A stretch of 64,000 nucleotides of DNA from Bicyclus anynana (GCF_947172395.1 NC_069098.1:5201001-5265000), one strand, 5' to 3'; shown: positions 31,711-43,371, numbered from the stretch's first letter. Translations and numbers: made by a program. Notes: generated by a model from the letters alone, not told the origin.

Positions 31711-32322
31711 AACAAAATTTGGAAACATGCTAATGAAAATGGCGGGTGTAATAGCGAAGGATTCTCCAGTCTAATTGAATAGCTGTTATTGCTTATTTGA
31801 GCTTAATAAATCTTCGAAGCGATGTTACGAACCCCCGCCGTTTTAACGGCTTTGGCCTACTGCGAGAACTACGTTATAAAATGAGAGCCTGCCTTGGTCA
31901 GATATGCAACATTTTATGAAGGTTGAATGTTTGGATGCTCCCATGCTCCTACTAAGTGCGGTAGCTATGGAAATATGGCTATGGCTTTGGAAGGTTTCAT
32001 GGGGTAATTGGCCAAGTACATTGATATCATGACATGTCTCTAGTCGGCAGACATTTAGCTCTGTTGCAACCCTTGATAGATACCCTTACAGCCATTATGT
32101 AAAAACATGGATTAAAAATACCTCAATTTTCTTCAAGATAATGTAAACTTTAAGTAATAGTGATTAGGATTACTTTAAAGAAAATTGAGGTTTAAATCGT
32201 ACTTACGATTTAAACTCTCAATTTTCTTATATATTATTCTATATATGACGAACTTTTGATATAATTTTTTCTACTCCCATTTCGTAACCCACCTATTGTA
32301 GGCCACGCCGATACAAAATCGA
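31711..32322. other. Intergenic, nothing recognised
   Basis: An AATTTTCTT...AAGAAAATT inverted pair occurs around 32133-32190. No gene. Confidence 0.5.
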
Positions 32323-32414
32323 TGAGCGCCGCCCGCGACGGACTGCCACTATATACCCCGAGTAGTTCGAGAAGCCATTGAAATTCGAAAATACAAAAAT
32401 TTCAATCGGGAAGA
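32323..32414 (+). pseudogene. Left part of a split retroelement ORF C-terminus (possibly Penelope-like)
   Basis: The plus frame reads CHYIPRVVREAIEIRKY, then KNFNREDGFK, and stops at the junction with the minus-strand LINE. The REAIEI...NFNREDG pattern recalls the far C-terminus of GIY-YIG-containing Penelope-like elements. That family name is from memory and tentative. A TGA lies upstream in this frame, so the copy was already damaged or frameshifted. The continuation is at 34923. Confidence 0.5.
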
Positions 32415-32657
32415 TGGTTTTAAGTAATATTATATTATTTACTTACAATGTTATAATTGTTACTAATAAAATAAATACAATTAAGATTGACATTTAAATA
32501 TACCTACATAATTAAAATTAAATTATACGAAAATATGTCCAAATTAAATTACGATCTACCGCAGGAAGACATGTTATTTTAATAGTCAGGTATAATAGAA
32601 AATTATAAGAGTATCATGCATTAATATTAGATTACACAAAATAAATCAAATTAAAAT
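32415..32657 (-). mobile_element. 3' UTR of the LINE
   Basis: AT-rich segment from the LINE stop codon to the junction with the older element. It ends without a long poly(A), in an AATATAATATTA-type tail. Confidence 0.6.
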
Positions 32658-34921
32658 TTATCTAGCGAAAAATTCGTCTAACGAGTAGAACGATTTATTA
32701 CACAGCCAACGAAAGAGATTTGTTTTAAAATTTCGAGTAGTTTGACTCTTTAAATCTGCATCTAATTTATTGTATATTTTGATGCACATAGCGTGTGGTG
32801 ACTTTAATGTCTGCTTTAATTTGTATTGCATTTGACATAACCGAAATTTATTTCGTTTACGTGGGTTTTCATTTAATTTAAAATATTCCGAGTGTCGGTG
32901 TACGAAAACTGAAGTCTCATAGATGTATAGACATGTCAGTGTAAGTAGATTGTGGGCTTGAAAAATGGGTCTACATGAGTCTCTTGGCTCCATAAGAAAA
33001 ACGGCCCTTATGCACTTTTTTTGTGTAACAAATAATTTCATCATATTTACGGAGTGTCCCCATATTACAATTCCATACCGCAGTAAGGACATAACATACC
33101 CATGATATGCTGTCAGTGCTGCATCAAATGAGACTGTCCGTCTGAGACGGCGTAAAGGATATATCAATTTATTGATTTTACGACAAATGTCCTCTATGTG
33201 ATAATTAAAATCGCAATGCTCGTCAAATTTAATTCCTAAAAAATGTGTATGTTCAACAATGTCAATAGTCTCATTATTAAATTTTATGTCTAATGTCTGA
33301 GTTTGTCCTTTTTTTGTTTTAAATTGTATACATTTGGTTTTTTTTATATTTACACTTAGATTATTATTTTCTAACCAGTTCACAGTTTCTTTTAATGAAT
33401 TGTTTACTTCAGCTTCATGAGTCCGTTTATCATCACAAGGTATAATTATTGTGGTATCATCAGCAAAAAGAATAGAAGGGTGAGATACATTTACGGAAAG
33501 GTCGTTTATGTATATTAGAAACAGCAGAGGGCCTAATATACTACCCTGCGGTACACCATAACCATTGTTTACACACTCTGATTCATAAACTCTTACATTT
33601 TCACCTAATTGCTTTTGCATGACAGTTTTTTGTTTTCTGTCACTGAGGTATGACCTTAGCCATTTATGTACATTTCCACGAAGGCCAAAGTATTCGAGTT
33701 TATTTAATAATTTCTCATGATGAACTAAATCGAAAGCCTTAGACATATCCAGAAAAAGAACAGTTGTTAATTTTCCTTTATCTACTGATTCAAATATTAT
33801 CTTAACTAGCTCAAACATAGCAGTTAAAGTAGATCTATTTTTTCTGAATCCGTGTTGAGAGGTATTAAAAAGATTAAATCGCTCTGCAAAATTATTTATT
33901 CTATTGTGGATAATCTTTTCAAAGATCTTAGACAAGACCGGAATTAACGCAATTGGTCTGTAATTACTTGCTTCATCTTTCCTTCCTTTTTTATATAGAG
34001 GTTTTATGATTGATAATTTAAGTCTATCTGGAAATACGCCATGTTCTATACTTAAATTTATAACGTGAGCTAAAGGCTTAGCTAAAAAGGTAGATGCGCA
34101 TTTAAATAATTGAGTATTTAATTCATCATATCCTGTTGAGCTGGTATTTTTTAAATTCATTATTACTTTTTTTACTTCAATGTGATCTGTAGGTCCACAA
34201 TATATGTTATTATAATTATTATTTGTATTTGTCATTGTATCATTAAAGTTTTTATGTAGTATATTTGATGTCAATATGTAATGTCTATTTAGTATGTCAC
34301 ATAGTTTTGTAGGGTGTGTTACTTTTAGTCCATTATGAGTTAGGGATTTGATATTTTGGTATTGGTAAGAATTACCTACTGTCTTTTTTATAATATTCCA
34401 CGTAGCACTACATACGTTTCTTGCTTTGTTAATATATTTTTTGTTGCATTCACGTTGTCTATAATAAATACATCGGCGTAAAATTTGGGAATATTTCTTA
34501 TAGTTTTGGGTCGTTGTTTTATCACGCTTTACGCGAGATTCGTAATGTAGAATACGTTTACGTTTGGTACTTATTTTAAGACCTTTAGTGATCCATCTCG
34601 CACTAAATCCGCTACTTTTAGTCAATATTTTTATAAAGGGAAAGCACAATCCATGAAACAATATTAGTGTATCGTGTAGAAGATTAAATGCTTTATTTGC
34701 ATCTTGTTCCTCTAATATATCAGTAAAAGACAGATTTTGCATACAATTTACAAAAATATTAATATTTTCCTTTGAGTAGTTCCTTTTATACATATAGGTT
34801 TTTGAGTTATCTATTACTTTAGTATTACCAACATTATTAATATTGAAATGTAGTGTTTGTGCAGTGTTATGGTCAGATAAACATAAATTATGTAGTTGGC
34901 CTGTTGATTCATCCCGTTCGC
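32658..34921 (-). CDS. 5'-truncated LINE ORF2: endonuclease tail, reverse transcriptase, C-terminus
   Basis: A 711-codon frame runs from an internal ATG at 34793. The same frame is open upstream to about 34921 and there reads LCLSDHNTAQTL, the SDH motif that ends the APE-type endonuclease. From the ATG numbering: RT motifs SNYRPIAL at 277-284, GFRKNRST at 315-322, DMSKAFD at 349-355, GVPQGSILGPLLF at 413-425, FADD at 443-446 and FLGIKFD at 518-524. It ends at a TAG. No frameshift or stop disrupts the RT core, which suggests recent insertion. The 5' truncation and lack of a full endonuclease fit target-primed reverse transcription that stopped early. The architecture fits the jockey/CR1 side of non-LTR elements, but I cannot fix the clade. 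The host was the element at 32323/34923. Confidence 0.92.
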
Positions 34922-34922
34922 G

Positions 34923-35230
34923 GTTAAACTAGCCAGCAAGTGGAACCCGGTGGTAGAATTGTGCAAACCAAGAGGGCGCCGCGATACGCATAATAACAAA
35001 AGCGATGTCGTGAGTGTGGTTTGCCTAAACAGCCAAAAACGCGAGGTTGTTGAAAAAAGAAGAAGAAAGAAAGAGGGTAGATCGATTCTGCCCCTAACAG
35101 CTGACTTCACTTCTCATCTCGCAACTTCAGTCCCGTCGTGACCACGATCCATGCAACTGGGTCGAAATATCGACAATAAAAATCTCGTCGTTTTATCGTG
35201 GTATGTACCCGTTTAAATAACATTCATAAT
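34923..35230 (+). pseudogene. Right part of the split retroelement ORF and its 3' end
   Basis: After the junction the plus frame reads LASKWNPVVELCKPRGRR, which continues the sense of the left part (DGFK then L-S/A-x-W-x-P). It runs to a stop at about 35141 with SHLATSVPS. A 3' region follows with GTCGAAATATCG and TCGTGGTATGTACCCG before TTTAAATAACATTC. The left flank GGTTTTAAG and right flank GGTTAAAC may be an imperfect target duplication left by the LINE. Confidence 0.5.
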
Positions 35231-35701
35231 TTAAAATCGAAGAGGCCATGTCCAACGCCAATTACATTATTTACCAAGTTCTTTTATTTCTTTTATCATG
35301 GCTGTAAAAAGAAATATTGTATGCCACTGCCCAAAATTAGCCATTGTAGCACTTTTGCTCTCTATTGTGTAAAATCATTCGTGCAATGCCTTTTACGACA
35401 TGGCAGTGGCATATATTTTCAACTATTTTTGAATTGAACTAAATTGTCGTTTCGAAGGGCTTATATTTTAGAAGTATAGACACACAAACTTCCTTCATAA
35501 AATGAGGTAGGTCTGGGTATCGCAAGCTCTTTGTCCTTTATATTTTACTACTAACAGATGCCAGTGACTTGGCGTGCCAGTTCTAGACCTATACAGTTCA
35601 GCTTGTCATTTAGCCAAAGTGCTTGGTGTATTGAAGTACTTTTTAAATAAATCTTCGACTTTGTTATAGTTAAGTTGGGTCACATAAAGATGGTTGCGGA
35701 T
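35231..35701. other. Intergenic, nothing recognised
   Basis: No gene. The 79-codon plus frame has no recognisable feature. Confidence 0.5.
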
Positions 35702-35776
35702 TATACAGGGTGTCCCGTAAATATTACAACATACTTTTCAGGTTGATAGTGTACTATTAATAGGACACCCTGTATA
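35702..35776. mobile_element. Short inverted-repeat element
   Basis: TATACAGGGTGTCC at 35702 and GGACACCCTGTATA at 35763-35776 are exact complements 75 bp end to end. ACAGGGTGTCCC ends are common on arthropod non-autonomous DNA elements. Confidence 0.7.
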
Positions 35777-36208
35777 AAGATTTATCAGTAAGAACTTACT
35801 AGACGGTTGCCTAAATCCCGGCTCTGTAGATAGCAGAAGCTTTACTATCAGAAATTTTCAAGCCTATAGATGCCGGCAATTATTTTTGAAATTATCATTC
35901 CATATATTTATTTTTATTCCATTATTTTTTTATCTTCGTTCAAATGTATGTAATTATATAAGATAATTCATACACCAATTAAGGTCAAATGTATGTATAA
36001 AGGTTTAATTCAATGTACATATGTTTTTTGTGATAGTACCACCATGTTATACCTACATTTTCGTGAATAAACTATCATTCATATCATTCATTCATTCATT
36101 CTGTTAGCAGATTTGGATTTTTCCCCATTTAAAGTTCCCAATTTCCCAAGTTAAAAAAGGTCCAGGCAGTCCAGACTACAGTCTGACATTAGTTAGTTAT
36201 ATAACAAA
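35777..36208. other. Intergenic, nothing recognised
   Basis: A (TCAT)n run lies at 36075-36100. No gene. Confidence 0.55.
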
Positions 36209-36394
36209 CTAGCTGACGCCGCGTGGTTAACGTTCCCGTAGGAATACGGGGATAATATATAACCTATAGCCTTCCTCGATAAATGGGCTATCTAACACTG
36301 AAAGAATTTTTCTAATCGGACCAGTAGTTCCTGAGATTAGCGCGTTCAATCAAACAATCAAACAAACTCTTCAGCTTTATAATATTAGTATAGA
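36209..36394 (-). mobile_element. Helitron-like type A, full copy
   Basis: Termini as at 6640-6839, flanked by A at 36208 and T at 36395. The terminal hairpin has lost part of one arm. Confidence 0.83.
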
Positions 36395-36415
36395 TTGAGT
36401 AAGACGCTTGTGACA

Positions 36416-36855
36416 TAATCTCTTTCATAAAAATGGAACTGATTCCAAAGACGCATTTCAGTTATTTTGGTTTTAACACAAAATTACTAAACCGATTTTC
36501 ATGAAAATGAAATGAGACCAATCTGGAAGTATATTCTTAAAAACAAAAAACTTTACAAAATTGGCCAATAAATGACGAAGTCATGAGGTCATCATCATCT
36601 CTTTACCCTTAACCCACTTAAGTGGGGTCGGAAAAATATGTCAATCTTTTCCATTCGTCTCTATTACTCGTCAACTCACCATCCAATCCTTTTACACACA
36701 TGTCCTCTTTCACACAATCCAACCATCTCTTCTTTGGCCTTCCTCTCCTCTTATATGCTTCCACCTCCAATGACGAAGGCATGAGGTAACAAACATTATA
36801 TAAAAAAAACATATGCGTCGAATTTAGAACCTCCTTTTTTTGACGTCGGTTTGGA
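36416..36855 (-). mobile_element. AACCGACTTC-family element interrupted by a LINE fragment
   Basis: AGACCAATCTGGAAGTATA, AAATTGGCCAATAAATGACG and, after the insert, TAACAAACATTATATAAAAA and GAACCTCC...GACGTCGGTTT align with 22800-23000. The insert is bracketed by a 19-bp duplication. Confidence 0.7.
36590..36768 (-). pseudogene. 5'-truncated LINE, RT C-terminus, with 19-bp target duplication
   Basis: The minus frame reads YKRRGRPKKRWLDCVKEDM, then DEWKRLTYFSDPT and a stop, with a GATGATGAT tail. The flanks 36571-36589 and 36769-36787 are identical except for one base (AATGACGAAG[T/G]CATGAGGT). It is a close relative of 17330-17635. Confidence 0.9.
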
Positions 36856-37914
36856 GTGGCGATAAATTAACTCCAGCCGAGTATGAGTAAATCACTATTA
36901 CAAAACAGTTAACCTAAACAATATTTCCATGAAAGGCAACTTACTATCGACAAGTAGGTTGTTAATCTTCCTCCCCCATTTCCCTGTTCCGATTCCCTCT
37001 TGACCTTGTTTATTTTGCCCGTTAAACACAAAATCACAAGTCACATAAATTACCAAAAGTCCTCGCAAGCTGGAAATATTGCTGTGCAGAAAACAACACT
37101 AATGGAACCGTTTAGAATTTGTCAATAAACCATTTGTGAAGTTTTGTGGTTTATTCATTTTGTTTACGTTTACCGTAATATAAAAATAATGGCACTTTAT
37201 CGGAAAACATGGCTCACTTTCATATATGATTTGTTATGGTTGAGTAATTTGATAAATAGGTCACGGGAAAATACAGAAATTCTTTTTCCAAGTGTCGGTA
37301 AAGCAATGCATCTAATGACTTACAAATGGAGGGATAGGGTAGGGGTTGTGGCAATATCTTGAAAAATAAAAAACAAATTTTAATAGTCAGGGCTCGAAAC
37401 AAGAAGCTTATGATCCTAACTATTGGACCAAAGTGACTCAAAATTAGAAAAAGATATAAAATTTTTTGAAGACTAGATAAATCATCATATCTTCAACACA
37501 GCAGCCGATGGACGTCCACTATTACACACAATAGGCGTTCTGTATGGACTTTATGAACACCATGATCATAAGAAATCTACATCCAGCTTCCAGCTACCTA
37601 TGACTCATGAGGTCGAGTAAAATTCAAGAAATAACACAAAATGGTATAAAATTTAAATCATATAAATCCAACGACGACTGAAATATCGATAAAATAAGAT
37701 GATCAATTAGAGTATATATACCTTTTTATACAGAAAAAAAAATCTATGAAAAATTAAAGAGACTACGAGAAGAATTCCCAAATACACGAACCACAAATTC
37801 CATTGATGCTTGAAATTCACGATATATAAATCTTACATTAATAAGATAATATAAATTACAATAATAAGAAAATAAGATAATATAAATAAATAAAATGATA
37901 AAAATAAATAAGAC
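36856..37914. other. Intergenic, nothing recognised
   Basis: 37498-37530 (GCAGCCGATGGACGTCC) resembles the extreme 3' end of an RTE-like LINE. The 72- and 73-codon frames have no recognisable domain. Confidence 0.5.
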
Positions 37915-38225
37915 GAGCTGTGATAGCCCAGTGGATATGACCTCTGCCTCCGATTCCGGAGGGTGTGGGTTCGAATCCGGTCCGGGGCATGCACCTCCAA
38001 CTTTTCAGTTATGTGCATTTTAAGAAATTAAATATCACGTGTCTCAATCGGTGAAGGAAAACATCGTGAGGAAACCTGCATACCAGAGAATTATCTTAAT
38101 TCTCTGCGTGTGTGAAGTCTGCCAATCCGCATTGGGCCAGCGTGGTGGACTATTGGCCTAACCCCTCTCATTCTGAAAGGAGACTCGAGCTCAGCAGTGA
38201 GCCGAATATGGGTTGATGACGAAAT
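37915..38225 (+). mobile_element. SINE-2, full reference copy
   Basis: A box GATAGCCCAGTGG, B box GGGTTCGAATCC, GGGGCATGCACCTCCAAC, body, CTCAGCAGTGAGCCGAATAT tail and GATGACGAAAT end. Confidence 0.95.
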
Positions 38226-38401
38226 AAGACGATACAATGAAAACAAGGTGATATAAAATAGAGTAACTATTCGTCTTTTTCAGAGCATAGAAATGAAAAT
38301 TTTCGCGAGAAAATTCACATCACAAATTCCATTGACGCTAGAAGTTCACAATATTTTTCTCTTCCACCAGAGTCAGATGAATTTGAAAGTGATGAACAAA
38401 C

Positions 38402-38490
38402 AGGGCACCATTAAGGGAAACCTGCGCTTGACAGCGGGCGCCTGTGTCAATATTTTGAGCAGTCATCTTGTTATAAGGCGTTAACCTTTT
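38402..38490 (+). repeat. Low-copy dispersed segment
   Basis: Resembles 47041-47130 over about 80 bp (GCGGGCGCCTGTGTCAATAT against GTGGGTGCCTTTGTAAATAT, then CTTGTTA and GGCGTTAACCT). It may be an old repeat. Origin unknown. Confidence 0.45.
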
Positions 38491-38656
38491 TAAGAATACT
38501 CAGAAACCTAAGACCTTCGGTAAACTTATTATTATACAGTTTCTTAAATATTTCACTGGAAATACCTTTCAAACACTGTATTTATAAATCGTAAAATAGA
38601 CGTTTGGAATTCAATCTGCGTCCTGTTTTGAAATAAAGCCTAAAAAGTATTTTTTA

Positions 38657-38888
38657 CTAGCAGACGAGTTCGTCCACGTGGAATTCAGTTTTTCAGAATT
38701 CCCGCCAAAACCATGGATTTTTTCAAGATGAAAATTAACCTATGTGTTAATCCAGAGTAAAATCTATTTCCATTCCAAATTTCAGCCAAATCGCTTCTGT
38801 AGCCGCACCGTAAAGTAGGAACAAACATAGATACTTACACGCACACTTAGGAGTACACACAAACTTTCGCCTATAAAATATAGTGTGA
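38657..38888 (-). mobile_element. Helitron-like type B, full copy
   Basis: CTAGCAGACGAGTTCGTCC on the plus strand after A, and TATAGTGTGA before T at the other end. The CGACGCCC stretch next to the end is deleted, so the hairpin is altered. Confidence 0.8.
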
Positions 38889-39834
38889 TCTTTATGACCA
38901 GTGTCTTTTTCTGAATTTTCATCCAGATATTATATACGTTGATCACGGTACAATATATTCATTGTCCCTCTGTCAACGAATGTTATCCACAGGCCAAAAT
39001 TGTTGAAGTCTTCGAAAATGTGATAAAACAAAATAACCAAAAACTTAATGTGTATGGCGACGATGACATGCCAAAAAGACCCCAATTTAAATATTCACTA
39101 GCATATTTAAATATTCTTCTTTTTGTGTAAAATACTTTTGTAATTGTCCAAAGCGAACAGCAAAAGGGCAGATTATAATTCTGTTTTTTGAACTTGTTAG
39201 TATTCAAGTGCCAATGTACTATACTGTATACTTAAAAATGTAGGTATAAGTGTGTTTTCGTAGGCTGTGTTTTTAAAGCTGAACCTCAATTCACGCAGGG
39301 TATTGTCCCCGTCCTTTGTTTATCCAATTTCCTCTGAGTTAATATCAATTTCCATTGGTAAGCCCTCAATTTTTTCGTTTACATTAAAAATAAAAAAGTT
39401 CCTGGGATCATTAAGCTCGGTGTTATTTATGCATACAGACGAGTAAGGTAAGTCAGTAACCTCATTTTTTGTTCTTAGTGTAATTGTTTTCTTTTATTTA
39501 TGACAAGCACAGATTGATCAATAATATACAGATGGAGCGTACGGAATACGACGGTGTCATAGCTGCTCCAAATACAAAATTCAAAAAGTAATACGACACG
39601 AACCGTCGCATCAGTAACTTTCAATATTATCCAAGAAAAATGGCGTCTTGTTTTTAAAAAATACTAAAGAAATATTATATCAATTTATTTTAATTTTTAT
39701 TGTTGGTAGTGTTAAATTTTGAAATACAAATTGTGAAAAAAGTTGTCTAGGAGACGCGTGACGTTTGTTTTTTTAATGGATTTCACCGGCTTCAGTACGT
39801 TGCTTGTAAAGTCTCACTCTGCTTACTCTGTGAT
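38889..39834. other. Intergenic, nothing recognised
   Basis: The 63- and 74-codon overlapping frames show no known domain. No other feature recognised. Confidence 0.5.
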
Positions 39835-39872
39835 GACAAGTTAGTCCCTTGACTGCGATCTCATCTGATGTT
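39835..39872 (-). mobile_element. SINE-1 tail scrap
   Basis: ACAAGTTAGTCCCTTGACTG followed by CGATCTCATCTGATG is the complement of the SINE-1 3' end. Confidence 0.65.
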
Positions 39873-40257
39873 CTCTCCTCTCGCTGTGTGATCTCACCTG
39901 TCACCCAGCGTTCTTCTGCGGATTGCTGATGAATCTGGATCTACCTCTATTGCACGCTCCGCCGCCTCTTTCAATCTCATCACCTCCTCGCAATATCCAT
40001 TGCTTGCCGCTTAGATTGACTACTAATAATTAAATCGACTCTCAGAGGAACACGCCTTAACGTTCCGTCCATCTACCCTGACTTTTGCCTTCGGGCCCCA
40101 TTAGGCGATTCTTCTGCGCTCGCCCAAACCCCTGGTAACGCCGCTGAGGTTTAATGATCCTACGACACATTCACAATCAGAAAGAGAATAAAGAAATAAA
40201 TCGACTACGATTGCCACCGAGATGTCGATAGAAAACAAGCAACAGTGGTGTCCATCG
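39873..40257. other. GC-richer segment, unrecognised
   Basis: Base composition (for example GCTCCGCCGCCTC and GGCCCCATTAGGCG) differs from the AT-rich surroundings. Translated pieces on the minus strand give no recognisable domain. It may be a scrap of retroelement coding sequence. Confidence 0.35.
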
Positions 40258-40552
40258 TCATCAACCCATATTTGGCTCACTGCTGAGCTCGAGTCTCCTC
40301 TCAGAATGAGAAGGGTTAGGCCAACAGTCCACCACGCTGGCCCAATGCGGATTCACACACGCAGAGAATTAAGATAATTCTCTGGTATGCAGGTTTCCTC
40401 ACGATGTTTTCCTTCACCGATTGAGACACGTGATATTTAATTTCTTAAAATGCACACAACTGAAAAGTTGGAGGTGCATGCCCCGGACCGGATTCGAACC
40501 CACATCCTCCGGAATCGGAGGCAGAGGCCATATCCACTGGGCTATCACGGCC
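40258..40552 (-). mobile_element. SINE-2, full copy
   Basis: Reverse orientation with tail, body, B box and A box. A short deletion removes the GGCAGACT stretch near 40352. Confidence 0.93.
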
Positions 40553-40609
40553 TGTGTCCAAAAAGCTATTAAATTAAGCTGCGTGTATTAAAACTAATGT
40601 GCCTGTAAT

Positions 40610-40782
40610 TATAGCTTGGCTACTTGGTTCGTAACACTCCCGATGGACGGGCGTGTAGCAATGAATGAAAACCCACGACTGATGCACGTCACTTCCCCGA
40701 ACGCACGTTTTCACACCCGCGCAGTTTTTCCCCTATCTCCCGCATATCATGGGAGTGTTATCAACTAACTTGCCAGACTATA
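40610..40782. mobile_element. MITE-like element, family M1
   Basis: Ends TATAGCTTGGCTACTTGGTT and its imperfect complement (AACTTGCCAGACTATA), then GTAACACTCC / GGGAGTGTTAT. The same ends and centre occur at 44171-44366. Flanking TA suggests a TA target. It has no coding capacity. Confidence 0.8.
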
Positions 40783-42039
40783 CAACAGCAATCACACCTT
40801 CACGCCTAAACAGCTATGATACTGATGTCAAAAATATCAAAAGTACGGGGATAGTACATCTGAAGGACGCACTTTATCACAAAAAGTTCTACTTCTATTT
40901 AGTTTCCTACAAAATAAACTTTAAACTACAATGACCCGTAGCCAAACAATATAGAAATAAATACAAAGGCCCTTTACGGACAGCACTGTAAAATTTAACG
41001 CGAAAATTCGGAATCTGATGACCTAAATCACCCAAAATAACCGAAGCGCGAAACTTAATTCAATTTGTTTCAGCTATTCATTGTTCGAAACGAACTTGTG
41101 AATGATTTAAATTTATTTGTAAACGTAGATATCTGAGAGTTTTTGTACAAGAGTCCTAAATTAATTCAGATTAGTAGGTTAATTCGAATTTACGGCCTAT
41201 TTGGGAAGTCTTCGTTGTACGCGAACGTATTTCATTTAGTGTATAATTTATTCATCTGTATACACCTACACAGATTTTATACGTTTGATTAGCTTTTAAG
41301 ATAATTAACAATAATATAATCTGTTGAGGCTGAAAAGGAATAAATATCAAAATATCTTGCTCACGCGATTATCGCCATGTGGAATATTAATATGAATTTG
41401 AATGATACCGTCTTATAGCGAAAAGCTTCAATCACTGTGAGTGTGAATGCGCGACTTCATTATATACGTTTTCCAAAAATCAAGTAAAACAGCCGAATCC
41501 AAATCACTTCATTAGTTTATGAGTTACAATGTTGCAAATATACGCACAGTAAAAAAATATTCCCTCTTTTGCGATCGTTGCACCCTGCAACTTAAAATTC
41601 TCATTATTATTATTTGCACGCTGTATTAAAGTTTCCATTTTCTTTTTCAGTATTTTTCCTGTAATCTGTTGCTTTAGTCTTTTATCAGGACAAGACTAAG
41701 AGTGGAGTGCGCTCTGGAACTGAAAATGGATTGAGAGGAAGCACAAGTACCGACTTGACTCGAGTTAGTAATTTATATCAAACGACAACTTGAATGGTTT
41801 TTAAAAAAGAATCGTCGAATGGATGAATTAATTATACACTTTAATTTATAAAAGGAAAAATGCTGATGTATTTTCCGTATATAAATTGTGTGGGTTCTTA
41901 TTTATGTGTAAAAAACTCCATTACGGAATAAAAATAAAATTTTGTTATTTTAGGACTTTATTATTAGTTACTTAATTCTGTTTAACCGCAACAGGAATTT
42001 TTATGTTTGAAATTACGATCAGTTATTGTGATTGGATCA
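40783..42039. other. Intergenic with one dispersed segment
   Basis: 41324-41440 is related to 14590-14745. Otherwise nothing is recognised. Confidence 0.5.
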
Positions 42040-42302
42040 TCATCGTCATCAACAACCCATCCGGCTCAGTTTTGAGCACGAGTCTCCTCTCAGAATTATG
42101 GGTAGTTTACCTGAAACGTCGCTTAAATTCTGTGTAGATTACTTGGTAGAAGCATACCTACCACGCTGCCCTACTTCAATTCACCTGAGACATGTGCCTG
42201 GTTTTGATCATGAAAATATCAATGTTCAGACCTGTTTCACCGGATTCGAACCTACGCCCTCCGGAATCGGAGACAGAGATCATATCCACTGGGCTTATTC
42301 TG
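42040..42302 (-). mobile_element. SINE-2, divergent copy
   Basis: The tail (CATCAACAACCCATCCGGCT, GAGTCTCCTCTCAGAAT) and head (GGATTCGAACCTACGCCCTC, CATATCCACTGGGCT) are recognisable. The body is much altered. The 103-codon plus frame is repeat sequence. Confidence 0.8.
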
Positions 42303-42785
42303 GGCGTACTACAAATAACCTGAAAATGCCACCAGACGGTTAAAATGATTGACATATTTTACTTAACAGAATTAGATACAATGTCATACTCAGCTAACTT
42401 AACGACAGTTTACAAACAAGCAAGAAATACTTATCCGTCTACAGTAAGATAACTTAAGCTGACCTAAACAAAGTTGGGCCAACCGACCTAACTATTTGGA
42501 ACTTCTGTTTAGGCGATTGTCTATAACCCTCGGGCTTATACCGGTGGAATGTAGACATCTCTAAACTTCACTTACTAACTTGAAGAACATAGTTTTACTT
42601 ATAAATTGTATCTTATATAAATCCAAGAGATAAACAGTCGTACTTGAAATCGAAAGTGCTGAAACACGAATTGGCAATGGGCGGGGCACAAATTTCTACT
42701 TTAATTTTATTTTTATTTAAATTTTGTCCAATGAAATGTACTTAATACCTATATCTTGACGACCTATATCTATATCTATATATTT
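42303..42785. other. Intergenic, nothing recognised
   Basis: No gene. Ends in a (TATATC)n run next to SINE-1. Confidence 0.55.
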
Positions 42786-43098
42786 GACGACCTCTGTGGC
42801 GCAGTGGTATGCGCAGTGGATTTACAAAACGGAGGTCCTGGGTTCGATCCCCGGCTGGGCAGATTGAGATTTTCTTAATTTGTCCAGGTCTGGCTGGTGG
42901 GAGGCTTCGGCCGTGGCTAGTTACCACCCTACCGGCAAAGACGTACCGCCATGCGATTTTGCGTTCCGGTACGATGTCGTGGATTTTTCATCCTCCTCCT
43001 AACAAGATAGCCCGCTTCCATCTTAGACTGCATCATCACTTACCATCAGGTGATTATTGTAGTCAAGGGCTAACTTGTAAAGAATAAAAAAAAAAAAA
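42786..43098 (+). mobile_element. SINE-1, full copy
   Basis: All parts present. About 20 bp (GTAGAAACCGAAAGGGGTG region) are deleted near 42978. The frames on both strands are repeat sequence. Confidence 0.94.
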
Positions 43099-43229
43099 TC
43101 TTATCTCCTATTATTAGAATGCAATAATATTATTATTAGCAATGCCCTGACAGAGCCCCATGTGACATGCATGCATCTTGTATTAGTCTGTAAATTCATG
43201 GATGCTAAGTAAATAAATAAATAAATAGT

Positions 43230-43352
43230 ATAAAGAGCCGATGGACGTTGAGGTCCCAAGGTGCTGGAATGGCGACCCCGCACTAGATAGCGCAGTGTTG
43301 ATCGATCCCCACCAGATGGACTGACGACATCAAGCGAGTCGCAGGGATTCGC
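43230..43352 (+). mobile_element. RTE-like LINE 3' fragment
   Basis: GAGCCGATGGACGTTGAGGT, GTGCTGGAATGGCGACCCC, CACCAGATGGACTGACGACA and TCAAGCGAGTCGCAGGGATT. It breaks off after CGCTGGATG. Confidence 0.8.
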
Positions 43353-43371
43353 TGGATGTACCTACTTACAT

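Noticed and set aside
39873..40257. GC-rich block considered as a host exon
   Set aside because: No long frame, no splice-site pair with sensible coding sense and no recognised domain. Kept only as an unexplained segment.
42032..42343. 103-codon plus frame
   Set aside because: It is a reading of a divergent SINE-2 in reverse orientation.
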